Of a stretch of DNA of 64,000 nt, positions 34,100 to 48,188 are shown piece by piece; the first letter of the stretch is position 1, and each line of letters begins with the position of its first letter. The DNA comes from Isoetes taiwanensis. Its lineage: Eukaryota > Streptophyta > Lycopodiopsida > Isoetales > Isoetaceae. The stretch covers positions 6,052,800-6,116,799 of the forward strand of contig JAJEKV010000066.1 in assembly GCA_021234155.1 (NCBI GenBank). Direction: 5' to 3'. The position numbers and the translations under genes were made by a program. A model generated the notes under the pieces. The model saw nothing but the letters and a program-made list of their open reading frames with translations. It ran no database searches and was not told the DNA's origin.

Positions 34100-35335
34100 G
34101 GTAACTGGGCATGGTAACCTTAGGGGTTGACCTGGGCATACTATTATTTAATCATTAAGGAGCACAACTGTATAATAAGGAATTAATATTTAAGAAGGAT
34201 ATAACCAAGTCAATGGCGAAGTCAGGAAAAGCCACCCCACTACAAACCCCATCAGTCACAGAATACCTAATCGGGATCCATTAAGGTGGATCACCTTCAC
34301 CCCATATCAACCATGACCCATCTCCGTGCCAGAAATAAGAGCAGCTTGAGCTACCAAAGATCTGTCGACTTCAACGCCGACACCCACTAGTCGTCAGCCG
34401 CCACCCTAGTTGGCCAAAGAATATGGAAGCAATCTCCACCATAATGGTTATTCCAAAATTCTAAAAACATTGTGTTAAAGGTAGTTTAGTCAGAACAGGA
34501 TAGTAATTTCAGTAATTTTTCTGATTGCCTTTGTTGAGATTTAACCCTTCTCGTAGGCAGGATTACATTTCAATTTTAAGGAATGGTGTCATATGAATGG
34601 ATCGATATGTATTTATGAAGTATTTTGTATTTCCAATAAGCAGGGCTTTGGGACTTGGAGCCTCATGCATGATGATTGCCCTGTAGATAGGCCCTCAATA
34701 TTTTCACAGATGCGCCCCAGGCAAGAGAATCGGCTGTAGACGCTTGGTCCTGCACCCGAGAAGGGACGAAGTGGGCGGGGGTGGGCACGAACATGTGCTG
34801 CCTCCCGAGACTCCCACAAATAATAGTCTCTAGCCTGGCCACGAGGGTGGCTGGGTTCCACAATTCCCCCTGATGGTAGAGGTGTGATCCCGGTATGGGA
34901 GCACTTCGGCACTTGAGTAGATCAGTGAGCAAGTGCCGGGCACCACTGGGGTCGGCTGGAGCGGGCACGAGTCTTCAGTCTATCCATGAACCACCGCGTG
35001 GGATCCTGGAAGGGGACGCCCCTGACCGCCTCACCCAGGGACTCCTGGCCAGAACCCCGGAGTAGGCTCAAGGGTGAGATCACCTTCTTGAGTTCAAGGC
35101 CTGGCGCTATAGCGGCGCTTATAGCGTGGTGATCAATTCATCTCGCAAAGTGTATAATAGGAGGGCGGATGGAAAGAAGCCAACCCTGGCCGACAGCCAA
35201 TGCCGTTATACCTGCTCGCTGATCTTTGAGACCGAAGCCACAAATCTTATCCTCACCGGAGTCAACTCAGTTGGTGTTTTGTATTTAGATGCATATTCTT
35301 TGCCGCTGTGGGCTTGATGGATGCCACCTTCGCAG
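34100..35335. other. GC-richer repeat-like sequence, no gene assigned
   Basis: The tract 34,700-35,330 is richer in GC than its surroundings and reads like an old LTR or other transposon sequence, but I found no LTR ends, primer-binding site or coding motif. The counterpart is at 62,230-63,560 with heavy small-scale divergence. Confidence 0.3.
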
Positions 35336-35337
35336 TA

Positions 35338-35363
35338 TATTTATATATATATATATATATATT
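35338..35363. repeat. AT microsatellite
   Basis: TATATATA run of about 26 bases. Copy 2 is at 63,569-63,592. Confidence 0.85.
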
Positions 35364-35763
35364 TTGCGTCAGGTGCTAACTCATTCATAAGCTTCCGCCA
35401 CCTAGGGAGTTCATCAAGGCGTAATTTAATGACACTTCCATAAACCTTCACCGAGCATCATCTCTCACGCAGATGGCCCTCGTCGACGAGCACTCGCCAT
35501 GGCAAGATGGTTGCTGGGAGGGAAAGTTCCTCGATGTATACCACGGGTCGTATATATTCGTGGAGCTGCCAATAGCAGAGCAGTATCGGATTTCTACAGC
35601 CAATCATAGCATCATTAAACCCTAACTCAGAGCTCGTTAGTTAGGAGGACCTATGCGTGCTGTTTAGTTCTCTCTTTGATGTTTGGCTTCTTGTGTTAGG
35701 TTAAAGTACAAATCGGTGGTTTAAAGAAGTTAGGGGCTTAATCGAGGGCCCAAGTTTGGAGGA

Positions 35764-38700
35764 GTTATAAATTTTGTAGGTGGGGCCTAGATGAAGGAGA
35801 AAGGTCCCATTGGTTCTGCCGCACTCAAATACCCTAGGACAGCTGCCGCCGGCGAAAAATGGTATCACCGGAAGCGTCTCAAAGTCAACCTCGGGCCGCT
35901 TTTGAATTTTGTCGCCTGCAATGGGCGCAAGTGGGGAGAGCCTAAAATGCCCACACCGCATTCGCGTCAACCCGGGTCTGAAAGTCAACTGGGCGCAATT
36001 TTTGCCTTTCGCCGACTGGGCCGCCAGCGGTAGGAGCGCCAGGAGGTCAGTTTCTGGGCCGACCGTATTCAGATCGGCCAGAGCAATATTGTTTTAAAAT
36101 ACATTAAGAAAATTTAAAAATTTAAAGTTAGCCGTCATAGTTATGCGGTTCCGCTTTGTTCGCTTTCCGTCAGCCGATCCGACGCCAATCATAGCCGCCG
36201 CATTCGACTCGAGCCAGCTTTCTGCCATGTTAACCCCATTTCTTTTCATACCGCTTCTCATCGCACCTCATCACTGTTTCGACTCCTTGCCAAGCCATAG
36301 CCATGGCCAACACTAGAGTATCATGGACCCAACTACCCTCACCATAAAGCAGCCTATGCTTTTGATCGTCCTAAGATATGGGTTACCCAATTCCGCCTCA
36401 TTGATATACCTTTGGATCTAGTTGAAACCCATTTGAAACAATGATAGATCCCTCATCATCCCATTTTACCACTCACTTCTGGTTTATGGTCGCTCAACTT
36501 CCCTTCCTACACCATGGTCGGCAACCCGACTTGGTCATGATGTTGATTAGTTCTACCCTCCAATGGAAGGGGACACACCGAGGAGGACATAAGGAAAGAG
36601 GCCGACTGCATCTAAACTTCAATGGAGGGTCGACCGCAGAGATAGAACCAGCCATACGTTCTGTATATAGGCACCTCCTGTGATATCGCCGTCATAGATG
36701 CAGGTGGCTTAATGATCTCCGTTAATTCAATGGCATGTGATCGCCCCGTGAGCTCATGGGGAGACTGATACCGGCCCGAGCCACGAACGACGATCCAGAT
36801 TGGATACATGAACCAGCCGGCCCGGACGGCACTACGTCAACTCACGCATTGGTGAGCCGCCTAAGATGTGAGGTTGAGGAAGACCAAGAGCCTCTGAGCA
36901 AGGAGGCGCAGAGAGGGATTCAAAGGAAAAGGAGGGGAGAAGGTCTTAAGAAGAGCAGCAGCCCGGGATCAGCAGGGCGATGGGGGGATCGTGGAGGGCA
37001 GGGTTCAACCCCTAACGGAGAGATAAGGCCAGACCGTTAAGCACCGGAGTGAAATCCAGGGTCTGAAAGTCCGGCAAATGCATAAAGGAAAAAGTTGGAG
37101 GACTGGGTTTGTGGCTGGGAACGAAGCTCAGCCGAGGCAGGAGTGGTGGGATACGTCCCTACCGGCCAGTTAGCTAGTGATCAGGCTCGCATAAGCCACC
37201 TCCCAACCCTCGTCCGCTGAAACTCCACCGGCACCGGCACTGGCACTGCCGCCTTCTCACGGGAGATCCACACAGCAGCACGTAAGGCTAAGTCCACCCA
37301 CTTTCTGGACAACAAGCTCCCCTCAAGCTCGCAGGCTGGTTCTGGGAGATCTCCCCAAGAGTTCAAACCACCCTCCGCTTCAGCGACATTCTTGCCATCT
37401 CTCGCACTCCAAGAGGTCAAGGAGGCCTATCTCAGGACTTCTTTGGTGATTGGCCATGCATGTATCCACTCCAAAGAGGGTCACCATAATGCCAGCGATT
37501 TAGCCTCACCGCAGATTCGGGGAGAAAGCATCCTTAGCAAATTTTGTTCAGGATATTTGCATTGTAATATTTTTGATATTTAACAAAAACTTACCTTATT
37601 TTGTATTATAACGAAATTGTCACGACGCGATAAATAAAATGGGTTAAAAGGATTCTAAAGTCATTTCAATTGTTACACCGTTTTTCCTTCTCTCCCTTCC
37701 AAGACCATGGCAGTCACACCTATACTTTGCATGGTGTAACAGATGGGTATATCGATCCGCATGGACCTTACGCTCCCCATATACCGCTTTGACCTCATCA
37801 ATTAACATGCAGCTGCACCCAGATTATGCCTGATTCTGAAGTTTTATACGAGGAGATACTCTTTGTGGATTCCTCTTGGGGATCCTCCCTGGGCCAGGTC
37901 TAGAACTGGATGTGGTCCTGATATAGGTACACCCACGCCGCATTTGCATGTGCCGAAAAGCCAGATGGGCAATCACCGCCCTGTGCAAACATCAAGCGGG
38001 CTTAATAACTGAAGTTGCCTTCTATTCTAGCCATCCTCGCTGGATCAATAATGCTGAGATGAGACTTTGGCCTACAGAGAAAGGCAAACTTCCCCGGACC
38101 TCCGGTGAGTGGGAGAAGAGATGAGCATGGGCATGGGTGACTTCGCCGCTAGCTTACATGCCACCAATGCTGGGAACAAAGGACGCTATCGTGGCTTGAC
38201 GCCTTCCTGCCAGGTGTCACCAAGGGCAAGAATATCTTCTGGATGACATCCGGACTTATCACCGGGTGGGTCAGTTTAAATGGCCAGAAGGTGTACTCTA
38301 ACTGCGATAGCGGAGTAATCGTATGGATGACTTCATCGACTTCACCCTGCTGGACCTTCCCGTGAGGTACAATACCGCTTCCGCCTACCAGAGACCTTAG
38401 AACCAAATTTTTGAAACTTTGTTACTGGCCGGAGCTAGTGATGTAGATTCTGCCTCTCACCTTCAACGATGCCTTATAGCTATGGGACCTCATGTTCAAA
38501 TATTAATATGGTCGGTGATTCCTCCTCACTGGATGATAAGGGAGAGGATCTATATCATAATCCCCGGGCCATTTGAAGGAAGAGTGCTAGAACTCAAGGA
38601 AGAAGAAGTCCCTATGGACTTGGACAAGGAGGTGGCCACGTCAGACCTCGCAAGGGAAGGTATTGGGAAACCACTTCTTCCTATCACTTTTCAAGGTGGG

Positions 38701-41700
38701 CAAGTCTCTTTTTTATAGCCCGAGACTTAGGGCCGGAGGTCAGCTTCAGGGCCCAAGTCCTTTTTCCACATTGGGTTTTATTACGAAGTTTCTCCTTCTA
38801 TCGTGATGTTTACTTATGTAATGACATTTGATCTTGTTTTGACGGCCTTGGGCCAAGACATTGCACCTCGATGAGTATGAAACCTTCCCACGGTGCCCTG
38901 GGTTGCTGCTCTTATCCTCACTGCAGGTTGCCTCCATTGGCGGCTGCCACAGAGATCCAGGGTGACTCGCTACAACACCTAATCACGCTTACCACCTCCC
39001 TCGGGCCTTCGAAGAGGGGGACCTAGTTCTTGTGGATAATTGTATTATGCATTTTGTATTGCGATAGTTGTAAAATTTTGGTTTGGCATTTTCACCCATT
39101 TTATTGTTACATGTATTATCTCGACACTATGACTATTATCAATGAATACAATTAAAACCTTGCACCAAGTTTCTCCACGATGCTCTTCATCATTGGAGCT
39201 TAGAGGCACAAAATTATTCAATGTTCCATATTATTTCTATCGCCTTGCGCATGGTGGCACTTGAAGAATATGAAGAGAGAATTACTAATCGGGATAAGGA
39301 GGGATCGTGTAATACCGACCTCAGATTATGGGCAAAGGTATGGGAGTACCACCAAGAATGGGACTAGTTACGAGGGTAGGGGAATTAATCACCGAGCCCA
39401 TGATCCACCAAGGATGGGTAGTAATTAACATTCTCGAGAGAGCTTGCCCAAGTAAACTCTTCACATTGCTGGACTATTTGGGACATGTCATAACGAGGAT
39501 GCCAACCACTGTGGCGATCTTCTAATGATTAAGGAGGCTCTCAATTTTATCATTAGCCCAACGCTTAGATTGCCACAACCCTACAGACAGTAATCGCTAC
39601 AAGCTCGTTAGTGGTCAGACGCGGAAAGTGTTCGCTATTCATCTTGGTAACCCATTTTATAATCCCCTTGTGTCTCTGCCTCGGGCCAGGTTCTTTTGAT
39701 GTTATATGTGAGTTGAACTTCAAATGCCCCAATGTATAATACATGTTCTATGTCTTTGTATTAATCCTCTCGGGTCACCATCACCGTACTCAACATTACC
39801 GTAATGATCGCTTCCAATCAGAATAAGGATCTTTTGCACATTGTACTTTCTTGTATTCTCTCTAACCTATCCAAGATGGTATTTTGTGCAACTTTATGTC
39901 ACTATAATTCGCTTTTATACCTTTTTATGCCTCGATATATACCCGCGGATAACGCCGCCGGCAGACACCCCTCAAATGCCGGATCGACACCAACAGGAAC
40001 TTATGTTAATGGTATGAGACAACTAGGCGAAGTTACAGCTTACGTGTTGCACGCCAATCCACCACAAAGATATACAAGAAAACGGACGGAGTTACTCACC
40101 TCAAAGTCCATTCTCAATAACAACGCCTACCGGTGACTGAGACCAAATTTCCAGACCGCATAGGAGGCCCCATTCTAAATGCGTCGCTTCTGAGTTCTGG
40201 GTGAGGCTACCTTCCCTCACAATCGCCCACTTCGCGGTCCTCCGGAGTCGTTTGAGATTATCCGCCTGCGGACCATGCAGTTACCGGACAAGGAGTACCG
40301 TAAAACGCTGGATTAACGGCCATGTAACCGCAGATATGGAAAATAGGAACCGCCTGGCTTTTGATGGGGAAATCTAGAGGCTGGGACTGAATGTGAGTCC
40401 CGGTTGGACTAAATGAAGGAGTTTGGGAATCCTTATGGCATGACGTAAAAGGATACGTGAAAGGTTGCCACCACAACCTACAGACGCCCAGATATGGAAG
40501 GCGCTGCAGCCACATCCGGACGCGGCTGTGCAGTTCAAAAGTTTGCCAAAGCTTTAAGTCGTAAGATTATGTGCCCGCCGCGCACAAATGCCAATAACAA
40601 ATTCGGCCCTACAGTTAGAGCAGAAAGGGTGTGTCCGCTCTCACCTACAATGATGAATTTATGCGCTTGAGGTCGTATGTACCGTGTAACGAAAGAGAGC
40701 TGGGTGGAGGCCACATTGAAGGCTAGGTTGGCCCCATCAAACAAATGGTTAAAGCCCATAATTCAAATCAACAAGTAGGTCGAGAGGCTAAGGCATTGAG
40801 CCTCGAAGAGGACGCACTGCGAATCCGCATCCGCCCTGCTCTCTATCACTCGCATTACCGCCGTCCACACCTTTACAAACCCCGGGCTTCTCCCCAAGTC
40901 CGGCCCACCCACCAAACTCTTACCGCCAGAAAAGAAAAGTCACCTTTAGCACGTACCGATAAAACCAACAAGCATAAGGAAGTTCTGGAATCCCCACAAA
41001 TACCATCTCAAAGAGGCTCGCCGAGAACAGCCCGCCAGATAAGGTATGCTGTGTATAAGGCGGCCCTGCACTTCATGCAGAATTGTCCTTATGTTACGCT
41101 TGCATCAGCCCAATGGCCATGGTCAATTCGATTGGGATCTATCTTTGAGTCAACACTACCCGCTGAGGAGGAGGCTCCCCGGAATATTCACTCGCAAGGC
41201 CTCATATCCTTGCAGCTATAGAAACCGGCACGCCGAAAAGCCTATCGTATTACTTCCACTAATATAGCCGTAGAATCGCAGTTTCGTAATTCTTATGGAT
41301 ACCGAGTACACACAATTTTGCTTCTCCTGTGAATGCACCGTGTACGTTTTCCGAAAACCTCGTCCCTATACACCGCGCCACTTTAGCCGCCAGGTCGACA
41401 TACCATGGCCGCCGATCAATCTTCAAGATGCGGGGCTGCTGCGCACCCGCTTGTTTTGGTGCCGAAGTTAATGGATATTGGCAACACGACTGTTGGTATG
41501 GAATTTTGGCATCTACAAAGGCCAACATAGACCGGAACGAAGTTACTCTCTTCAACGCAGCCAATGGAGCCCCGCTGCGATCATAAAAAAAGGTGAACCA
41601 TTCAATCCTATTATGCAGTCCATCTCCATCGCAAGCTAGATAAAGCGCCATAATGAAAGAAAAAGCCCTTCCGTGGTTACTACTACACTGGCCTCCATTG

Positions 41701-41950
41701 AGTCGATGCTGGAAGGCAATCGATAATGCCGCAGGGGATTACAACCGGTAATTTGGCAATCTTTTCCGCATAGACCCGCAAGCTTCAGAGGGGTAGAATG
41801 CAGATAAGTTTAGAGCCGCGTAATTGGCCTACCGCCAGGGGCGTCTCCGCATCGCATGAGTCCCCGAAGCTGGCGCAGCTTAAGAAGCAACTTCAGAGTT
41901 GGTTTCGCTAAACCTAGGTTTCATTCGACTCCAGTTTCTTTGGCCTCTAT
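35764..41950. other. Probable 5' part of the decayed Ty3/gypsy element; no domain recognised
   Basis: GC-richer than the flanks, with many CCG and CGG triplets and no frame longer than 158 codons. The sequence precedes gypsy reverse transcriptase on the same strand, where LTR, gag and protease would be expected, but I could not identify a zinc knuckle or a protease DTG motif. The frame at 40,745-41,221 has a basic, Pro/Arg-rich composition and no known motif. Confidence 0.35.
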
Positions 41951-43990
41951 TCTTTTAGTTAAGAAAAAGTGATGGTTCTCTTTGAGAATGTGTATTGATT
42001 ACTACAACTCAACAAGCATACCATCAAAAATCGCTACGCTTTGCCTAGAGCAAGATGATCTAATGGACCGGCCAGGCCAAATATTTTTCAAAGATTGATT
42101 CACTCCTGGATATCAAATAAGGATTAAAGAGGAGGATATCCATAAACTGCCGTGCACTAGATACAAGCATTATGAGTTTACCGTTATGCCCTTTGGATTA
42201 ACCAATGCCCCAAGAACTTCATGATTGATGAATGATGTCTTCCCTAATAACATTGATGATTTTGTTGTTATTTTCTTCACTCCATTCTCATCTACGTGAA
42301 GACTGGAGGAGCATGAGAAACATCTAAGATTGGCCCTACAAAGCTGGGCGCCATCGCCTCTTTTGCCAAGTTCTTATGCAAAGTTTACACCAAGGTCGAT
42401 TATTTGGGCGCATGTTATTTCGGCAGAGGGAATTGCCATACAGATCCTAAGAAAGATAGGAGGCGAAGTGGACCGCCTATTCCGTAATGTTTCCGAGGTC
42501 CCAAAGTTTCTTTAGTTAGTGATATCGAAATTTGTAAAGATTTTGCAAAGATTGCAAAGCACCTCTTTACAAATCTTACAGCACCTAGAAGGTAAAGGGA
42601 TTGATGAGCACCGAAGGTTCAGGAAGTTTCCAGCCTAAAGATGCCTTAACGCCAACACCAAGCTCCTCACATTACCCCGATCCCAGAAGGATAACCAGTG
42701 GCAACGCGATGCCGCAAGAAATTGCCACCGGCGGAGTCCTAATGCGAGGGGAGGGTTATATCGGCTTGGCGATTCTAAGAAATGAACTAGACTGGGAGCA
42801 ACATAATTCTTACCCATGATCAGGAATTAAAGTTAGCCATTGTCCTGCGCTCCCTCATGGGATATGGACACTATCTTCTTGGTAGAAGATTCCGCCAGAT
42901 ACCGATCATTCGCTATTTTATCCACTCCAATCAATCTTTAACCTCCGCCGAGGAGATGGATGGAATTTTGAGAGTATGCGATTTTGAGATTATGTATAAA
43001 ACCTCGAAAGCAATAATACCGTGTTATGACGCGCTGTCACGCCATCCCTGGTAACCCGAACCCATTGTAATGCACTTCGTCTCACCGCTGAGTTTGGGAA
43101 GCAGAGAACGTATCTTTGGCCACGCATTCAGTTCAGTGATTTTGGGATACTGGCTGGCGGAAGCTCGCACGTGATATGCCGCAGTTTTCGCTCGTGATGC
43201 AAGAAAGAGGGCAACTTGTTATATTACAAAGATAAGTTGTGTGTACCTCGAGACTTCGAGTGCGTAGGTTAATTCTCCACGACACGACAATACCTATACG
43301 ACACATGTGTTTTATGAAGACCTATACTTACCCGGCCCAGCCATTTCTCGCCCTTCGATGAAAAAGGACATTGCCGTATTATTGCCATGTAAAGGTCGCA
43401 GTCAGCAAACCAAAGTCGAAAGCACGTTCTATCGAAGTTGCAACCCCGACTCAACGCTAAATGGGAAGTGATAACCATGGATTTCATCGGTGGGCTTCTC
43501 TCCAATGACTGCGGGATAGATGCTGCTAATGGTAGTGGTCGGCTAAATTGTCGGAAAATGGTCTATTTTGCCATGTCGCATCACCGATACAGCTCTTCGA
43601 CACGCTCCGCTATTTGCCAAGGAGATCTTCGCCAGATACACGCGACGTTACCTGTTATTGTATCCCAGCTGCATCCCACCGTAGGCGTATTCTCGCTGAA
43701 AGATTTCTTTTGCCACCATCCAGTAATTTTCGTTGTTATGCGAGCACGCAAGATATCATCCTCAAATAGATGGTCTACGTGAGCCTACCAATCACATTAT
43801 AGAGGATATCCGGTTATGTGTGAGTGTAAGCAATCACAATGGGTCAGATTCATGTTTATCCTGGTCGAAGTTTGGTTTTACAACAAAGATGAAACAAAGA
43901 GTCTTCCGCATCGTCTCCCTTTATGATAGATTATGGTTATCAATGTCTTTACTCCGCACATTACGGTAACCCCGCTTGAAGTGGAGGTTT
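41950..43990 (+). mobile_element. Ty3/gypsy retrotransposon pol remnant (RT, RNase H, integrase)
   Basis: Domains appear in canonical order on the + strand. Reverse transcriptase: [15 protein letters not shown], then [14 protein letters not shown] (about 42,170-42,215). RT thumb/connection: HLRLALQ, AEGIAIQI-type and DFAKIAKHL (about 42,320-42,565). RNase H: THDQELKLAIVLRSL, HYLLGRRFRQIP and FEIMYKTSKA...YDALSRHPW (about 42,815-43,055). Integrase: YKDKLCVPRDFE, KWEVITMDFIGGL (about 43,225-43,500) and KFGFTTKMKQ (about 43,860). The order RT-RH-INT is that of Ty3/gypsy, not Ty1/copia. The catalytic YxDD region is damaged, and many stops and frameshifts occur. The element stops at the duplication breakpoint 44,014 without an LTR. 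Confidence 0.8.
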
Positions 43991-44014
43991 CTCAACAACC
44001 CCTCCAGCAATACT

Positions 44015-44692
44015 GTAATGCTGCATAATATGCACTTCACAAGTTAGGTAGTTTGTAACAGATAAATCCATTATTAACATAGACTTCATATTGGCGTCTC
44101 TAGACCATTATTTGAGGAGATTATAACTTGAAAGTGCTGGAACAGAATTCAAAAGCAAACTGAGGAACTTACAGAAAATTACAGGCCAAATAAAGAACAA
44201 CAACGTAAGCATTTGCAAGTAAGGTTAGCATCGACCAATTAAGCCCTAGCATATAAGATAACCTGTTTACTTCTCTACTATATCCGGTGCCAGAAGAACT
44301 CTAAAAGCAGTTTAATATGATTATGCAAACATTATACATTCTAACACAAAAACTCAACCATGGTTTTGGGATTTTTAGAGATAAACAGTTCTCAAAAGTC
44401 CATTGATAAAAATACCATGAGAAAATTTTACTTTCTACACACATTTCATGTGTACATAATGACTTCATAAATCATTCTGAGAAGCATCATTATTAACATA
44501 TAACTAACCAGGCAGTCAATTCAGGCATATCCCAGGAAGAAAGCTTTACCTTCTTGTACACATACCACCACAGCTGCATACTTCAAAATAATGGTTGTGC
44601 ATATATCTTTACGGTGTTGCCATGAGTTGGGCTCATCTTCTGCTCCATCACGGTGCAGATTGAAGAATCATGACAGTTATAGATATGCTCAT
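44015..44692 (-). pseudogene. EEP gene remnant: exon 1 only, with a +1 frameshift
   Basis: The duplication junction leaves exon 1 (44,692-44,550) and 6 bp of exon 2. Compared with copy 1 (16,631-16,490) there is one extra base after GATGGAGCAG's partner region (TTGAAGAATCATGACAG against TTGAAAGTCATGACAG). This shifts the frame between ITV and TFNLH. The exon 1 donor GTAAAG is retained. Without the other exons it cannot encode the enzyme. Confidence 0.75.
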
Positions 44693-46487
44693 GTTGGCAG
44701 TGAGGCAACTACATAACATGCAATAATATTGCTGCATATTCCCATTTCAACCTAATCAGTATAAGCTCATTTGAATCAATACAGACTCGGGAGTGTAACT
44801 CACATAATTTGGCAGATACAAAATGTTAAAGGCTTCGATATAAGCATTGGCTTCATAACTTGGTGTTCATCTGTATGGATCGAGCATAAAATAGCTCAGG
44901 TATATCAGGATGATCCAAGGGCTCCTATTCCTTTTAGTTTAGAGTGAGAATCCGGCGATTCTAACTTCAGAACACCTCAAGAATGAGAATGGAATTAGAA
45001 GCGGCCACTATTCATATTGAAACAGCTAAATCCCCAACCTTTTCGTTCTTACATTCCAAAGTTTCTGTTTTTAACCCTAGGTTGGTATCAAAACCTTTCT
45101 AGGATTTTCTACTTTATATATTCTACCCTGGCTTTTTATTCTGATACTTGTTGTGTAAATAAAAATTTCTATTCTGCATTTCCTTAGTTTACACCAAAAT
45201 TTATAATCTTATAACAAGATGCTAACGCATCAATGGGTTTGCGCGTTGAAAAGACCTATTGATGTGTCACATCTTTACACCGTTAATGATGATTATGTAA
45301 GTGGCAAGAATCGATGTTGTGTGTGACTTTTTTATTCATTGAATACGTGCTTGGTGGCATTATATAGATCACAACAAGACATTACGAAAGTCAACAAAAT
45401 ATGACTCTGATACATGAATCATGCAGTTGTTGTAAAACACGTATGGAAATATGAGAATCAGATGACACATGTTTGTTACATTCTGCGACCAATTTACTTT
45501 TTATGTTTTGTTTTAAAAAATGGGATCCTTCTGTGCTGATTTGTGGCTTCATTAAAAAAATGTGAATTAGATGACACAAATTTTAGTTAATACTCAACTA
45601 TTTTATGAATTTTCACATAATAGCATGGTTTTCTCGGTGGGAGTTTCAAGAATATTGGAGATGACACAAATGTAACTAGTAGATGCGTCCTTAATAGATG
45701 TGTCATTTTGGATCCTTTCGGTGTAGTTTAATTTAGTGACATTTGTGTTTGGTAGGAAATCTGAACTCATTGGTGCACTTTCATTTAGTGGAGTCGACAA
45801 ATTGATAACTTGAAGATAGTACTTTAGTATGCTTCATATAAAGAATCTAAAACGTGCATCCATTTGGTGTATTATTGTTTTTAAATGTCGAACAAATGTA
45901 ATTGAATGGGTTGCTAAACATCTTCAAGTTGCTTTCCTTTGGCTTGGAATAGGTTGGAGGTGCTCCACATGTTGTTCCCATTAGGTGGAGTGAGGCCAAA
46001 GCATAAGGTACACTAATTAAATATTAAAGGTGGCCACACCCACAAGCACATATCGGGATGTCACTGTATACCTCCATATTGCGTCGTAAGGCCATTATGT
46101 ATATTTATCAAGGGGTGCTAGATAATCCTTCAATATCTTCTTCACATTTGGGTTCTGATCACCTTATACCCCAAAGGCGTGTTTGTGCATGGCGTGGTGG
46201 CATGTTTGTGGAAGTTCCTTAGGGTAACTCTCCATTCTTAATTAATCCTTAACTATTATAACTATTAATCCTTATTGCTCTATCCTTATTGCTCTATCCT
46301 TATTGCTTTTTTCCATCATTGGATCGAAGAAATTATTCCATGAATGTGCGGATCAAGGGTTGTGGAATTTCCACATGGACCCCACACCACACCCAGCCCC
46401 CATCTGGCCTTTCACGTTACATACATACAAGCAATACTTCCATCCATACAAATAAATAGTGAAGGTCATAACATTGTATTTTCAACC

Positions 46488-46640
46488 GATGCACACTAAC
46501 ATAGCGGTGAAGCTGAAGTCAACAAGTGACATACATTACATTGCCACGGATGCACACTAACATAGCGGTGAAGTAAAATTAGACCGGAAGTGACATATAT
46601 TACATTGCTAGATACCGGGTTAACCAAAGTGCCGCGACTC
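46488..46640. repeat. Tandem repeat, about 60-bp unit (copy 2)
   Basis: Counterpart of the array at 18.43 kb. Here the units read GATGCACACTAACATAGCGG, differing from copy 1 (ACATAATG, ACATAACA) next to the same flanks. Confidence 0.6.
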
Positions 46641-47016
46641 ACAACAACAAGGTTTTCACAAAGCGTCCCTGCCCAAGGCGATGCGTACACCCGGTACTGA
46701 CCGGGAGGACAACACAATCACATAAGAGGGAACAAAAGTGAACCGTCACATGTCTTGCATTCCCGGATGTGCATATCTTAGAAACACGAGAGCACGAGCG
46801 GTCATGAAGAGGCTGAGGAAGAAGCTTCCACAAAGGCGTCCATGCACAACACCTTTGTGCATAAGCGAACTATGAGAGAAGTCAAAATAAGAGAAAACAT
46901 CCGGACAAGATTCATCAATTATCCAATTCATATACTACATGTACACACACCCTATATTACACTCTGAAACTACGCACTCATGAGGAAGCCCTTCTATTCA
47001 CAAAAGCGATCCGGCT

Positions 47017-47646
47017 TTACAAAGAACCCCAAGAACCACCCGACCAATTCTGGTCTTTCCAATTGTACAACTCCATTTCGCCTCGCCCACGTACCGACCA
47101 TGTCTCCAGTCCACCACGGTAGCAATTGGAATTGCGGCTAACAACCAATGTACTTCTCAAGAAAGTTAGGTGGCTGCAACAAATGGCCCGATGTGTCTCT
47201 AAAGATCTCGGCCGCAGAAAACCTGAGACAATGGAAGGAAGCGGCTCCACAATTAGGCAATCGAAGAGCACACGATGACCCCTCAATCGACCCACCGCCA
47301 TGCATAGCTGCTATCGGCCCAAGTATTTCTTTTTTAATGTGCGGAAGAATTTCTTCTCCTCCACGGCAAGCGGGACAAAGCTTTCGACAGCGGCAATCCC
47401 ATCTCAAAGCGCCTCCTCCTTATGAGGCGATGAAATCACCCGAGAGAGGCATGTCTCCGCCACGAAGAATCTTGCCACAAGCGCCCTTTTGGCAAGACAT
47501 ATCGCCGGGGAGCCTCCGGGCCTCGGCGACACCATCGGCGCCCGGCATGGCCTCAATCTCCTTGGCCCGAATCCGCGCCCATCGGGCGCCCCGCCATGCT
47601 CGGGGCCACCGCCCGCAGAATCTCCACCCGCGAAACCATTGCACAT
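47017..47646 (-). pseudogene. Copy 2 of the hypothetical gene at 19 kb, several frameshifts
   Basis: Segments such as KEEAL, LPACRGGEEI and VRGRGEMELYNWKDQNW align to the gene at 18,989-19,530 but in shifting frames. The stop of copy 1 (GACTGAGAATTG) reads GACCAGAATTGG here, which extends the frame to 47,017. Most substitutions are A/G or C/T changes that create CGG or CCG, together with one- or two-base indels. Confidence 0.5.
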
Positions 47647-48188
47647 ACCAAAAAAAAAACATCAAACCCTAACCCCCATTTCTCTCCCCACCATTGCCAA
47701 AATCTTACTAACCCATTCATTTGGGAACCTTATAGTAATGAGGGAGATAAGGGGCTAGCTTGAACGTTTTAAAATTTCAATTGTTCAAGACCGCGTGTCA
47801 ACATAAGAATCTAAGCGGTGAAAACAAGCGGGGGTTTCTAGGTTGTTCTGGAAGTGAGTATGTCGAAACTTCTGGAAGGTGGAACAAGCTTCTTTGTTGC
47901 TATAGAATCTTTGCCTTTAATATAAAGGAGGTTTGCTCTGCGGCGACTTGTCGGTTCTTATCGACACCTTAGGTAAGCAGCTAGTTTGGAGTTTTGTAAC
48001 TTTGTTGTTTTACGTGGCGGTTAATCTCTTTGTTTTACGTGCCTCCCTTTCTTTTTTTTGCCTATCCTTATATGAAAGAAATAAAGTGTGTCTTAGATTG
48101 GTCATACTTCAAAATTCATGGTCGGACTCTCTTAACAAAGAGCTCTCTCTTGTGATGGTTTTAAGCAGCGGCAGGGCTTTTAAGCGGC

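Larger units (their letters stand above)
15951..44014 (+). repeat. 28-kb tandem duplication, copy 1
   Basis: Sequence from TGTAATGCTGC at about 15,950 onward recurs from 44,014 onward in the same order and orientation. The offset is about 28,060 bases. All landmark features recur: EEP exon 1, the hypothetical gene at 19 kb, both hAT elements, the palindrome zones, the membrane-protein-like gene and the AT microsatellite. The part from 35,764 to 44,014 has its counterpart beyond the right edge, if it exists. Identity ranges from perfect over more than 700 bases (20,560-21,290) to densely mismatched. Confidence 0.9.

Noticed and set aside
40745-41221. 158-codon frame as a retroviral-type gag
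   Set aside because: No zinc knuckle or capsid motif. The position upstream of gypsy RT is suggestive, but the sequence gives no direct support.
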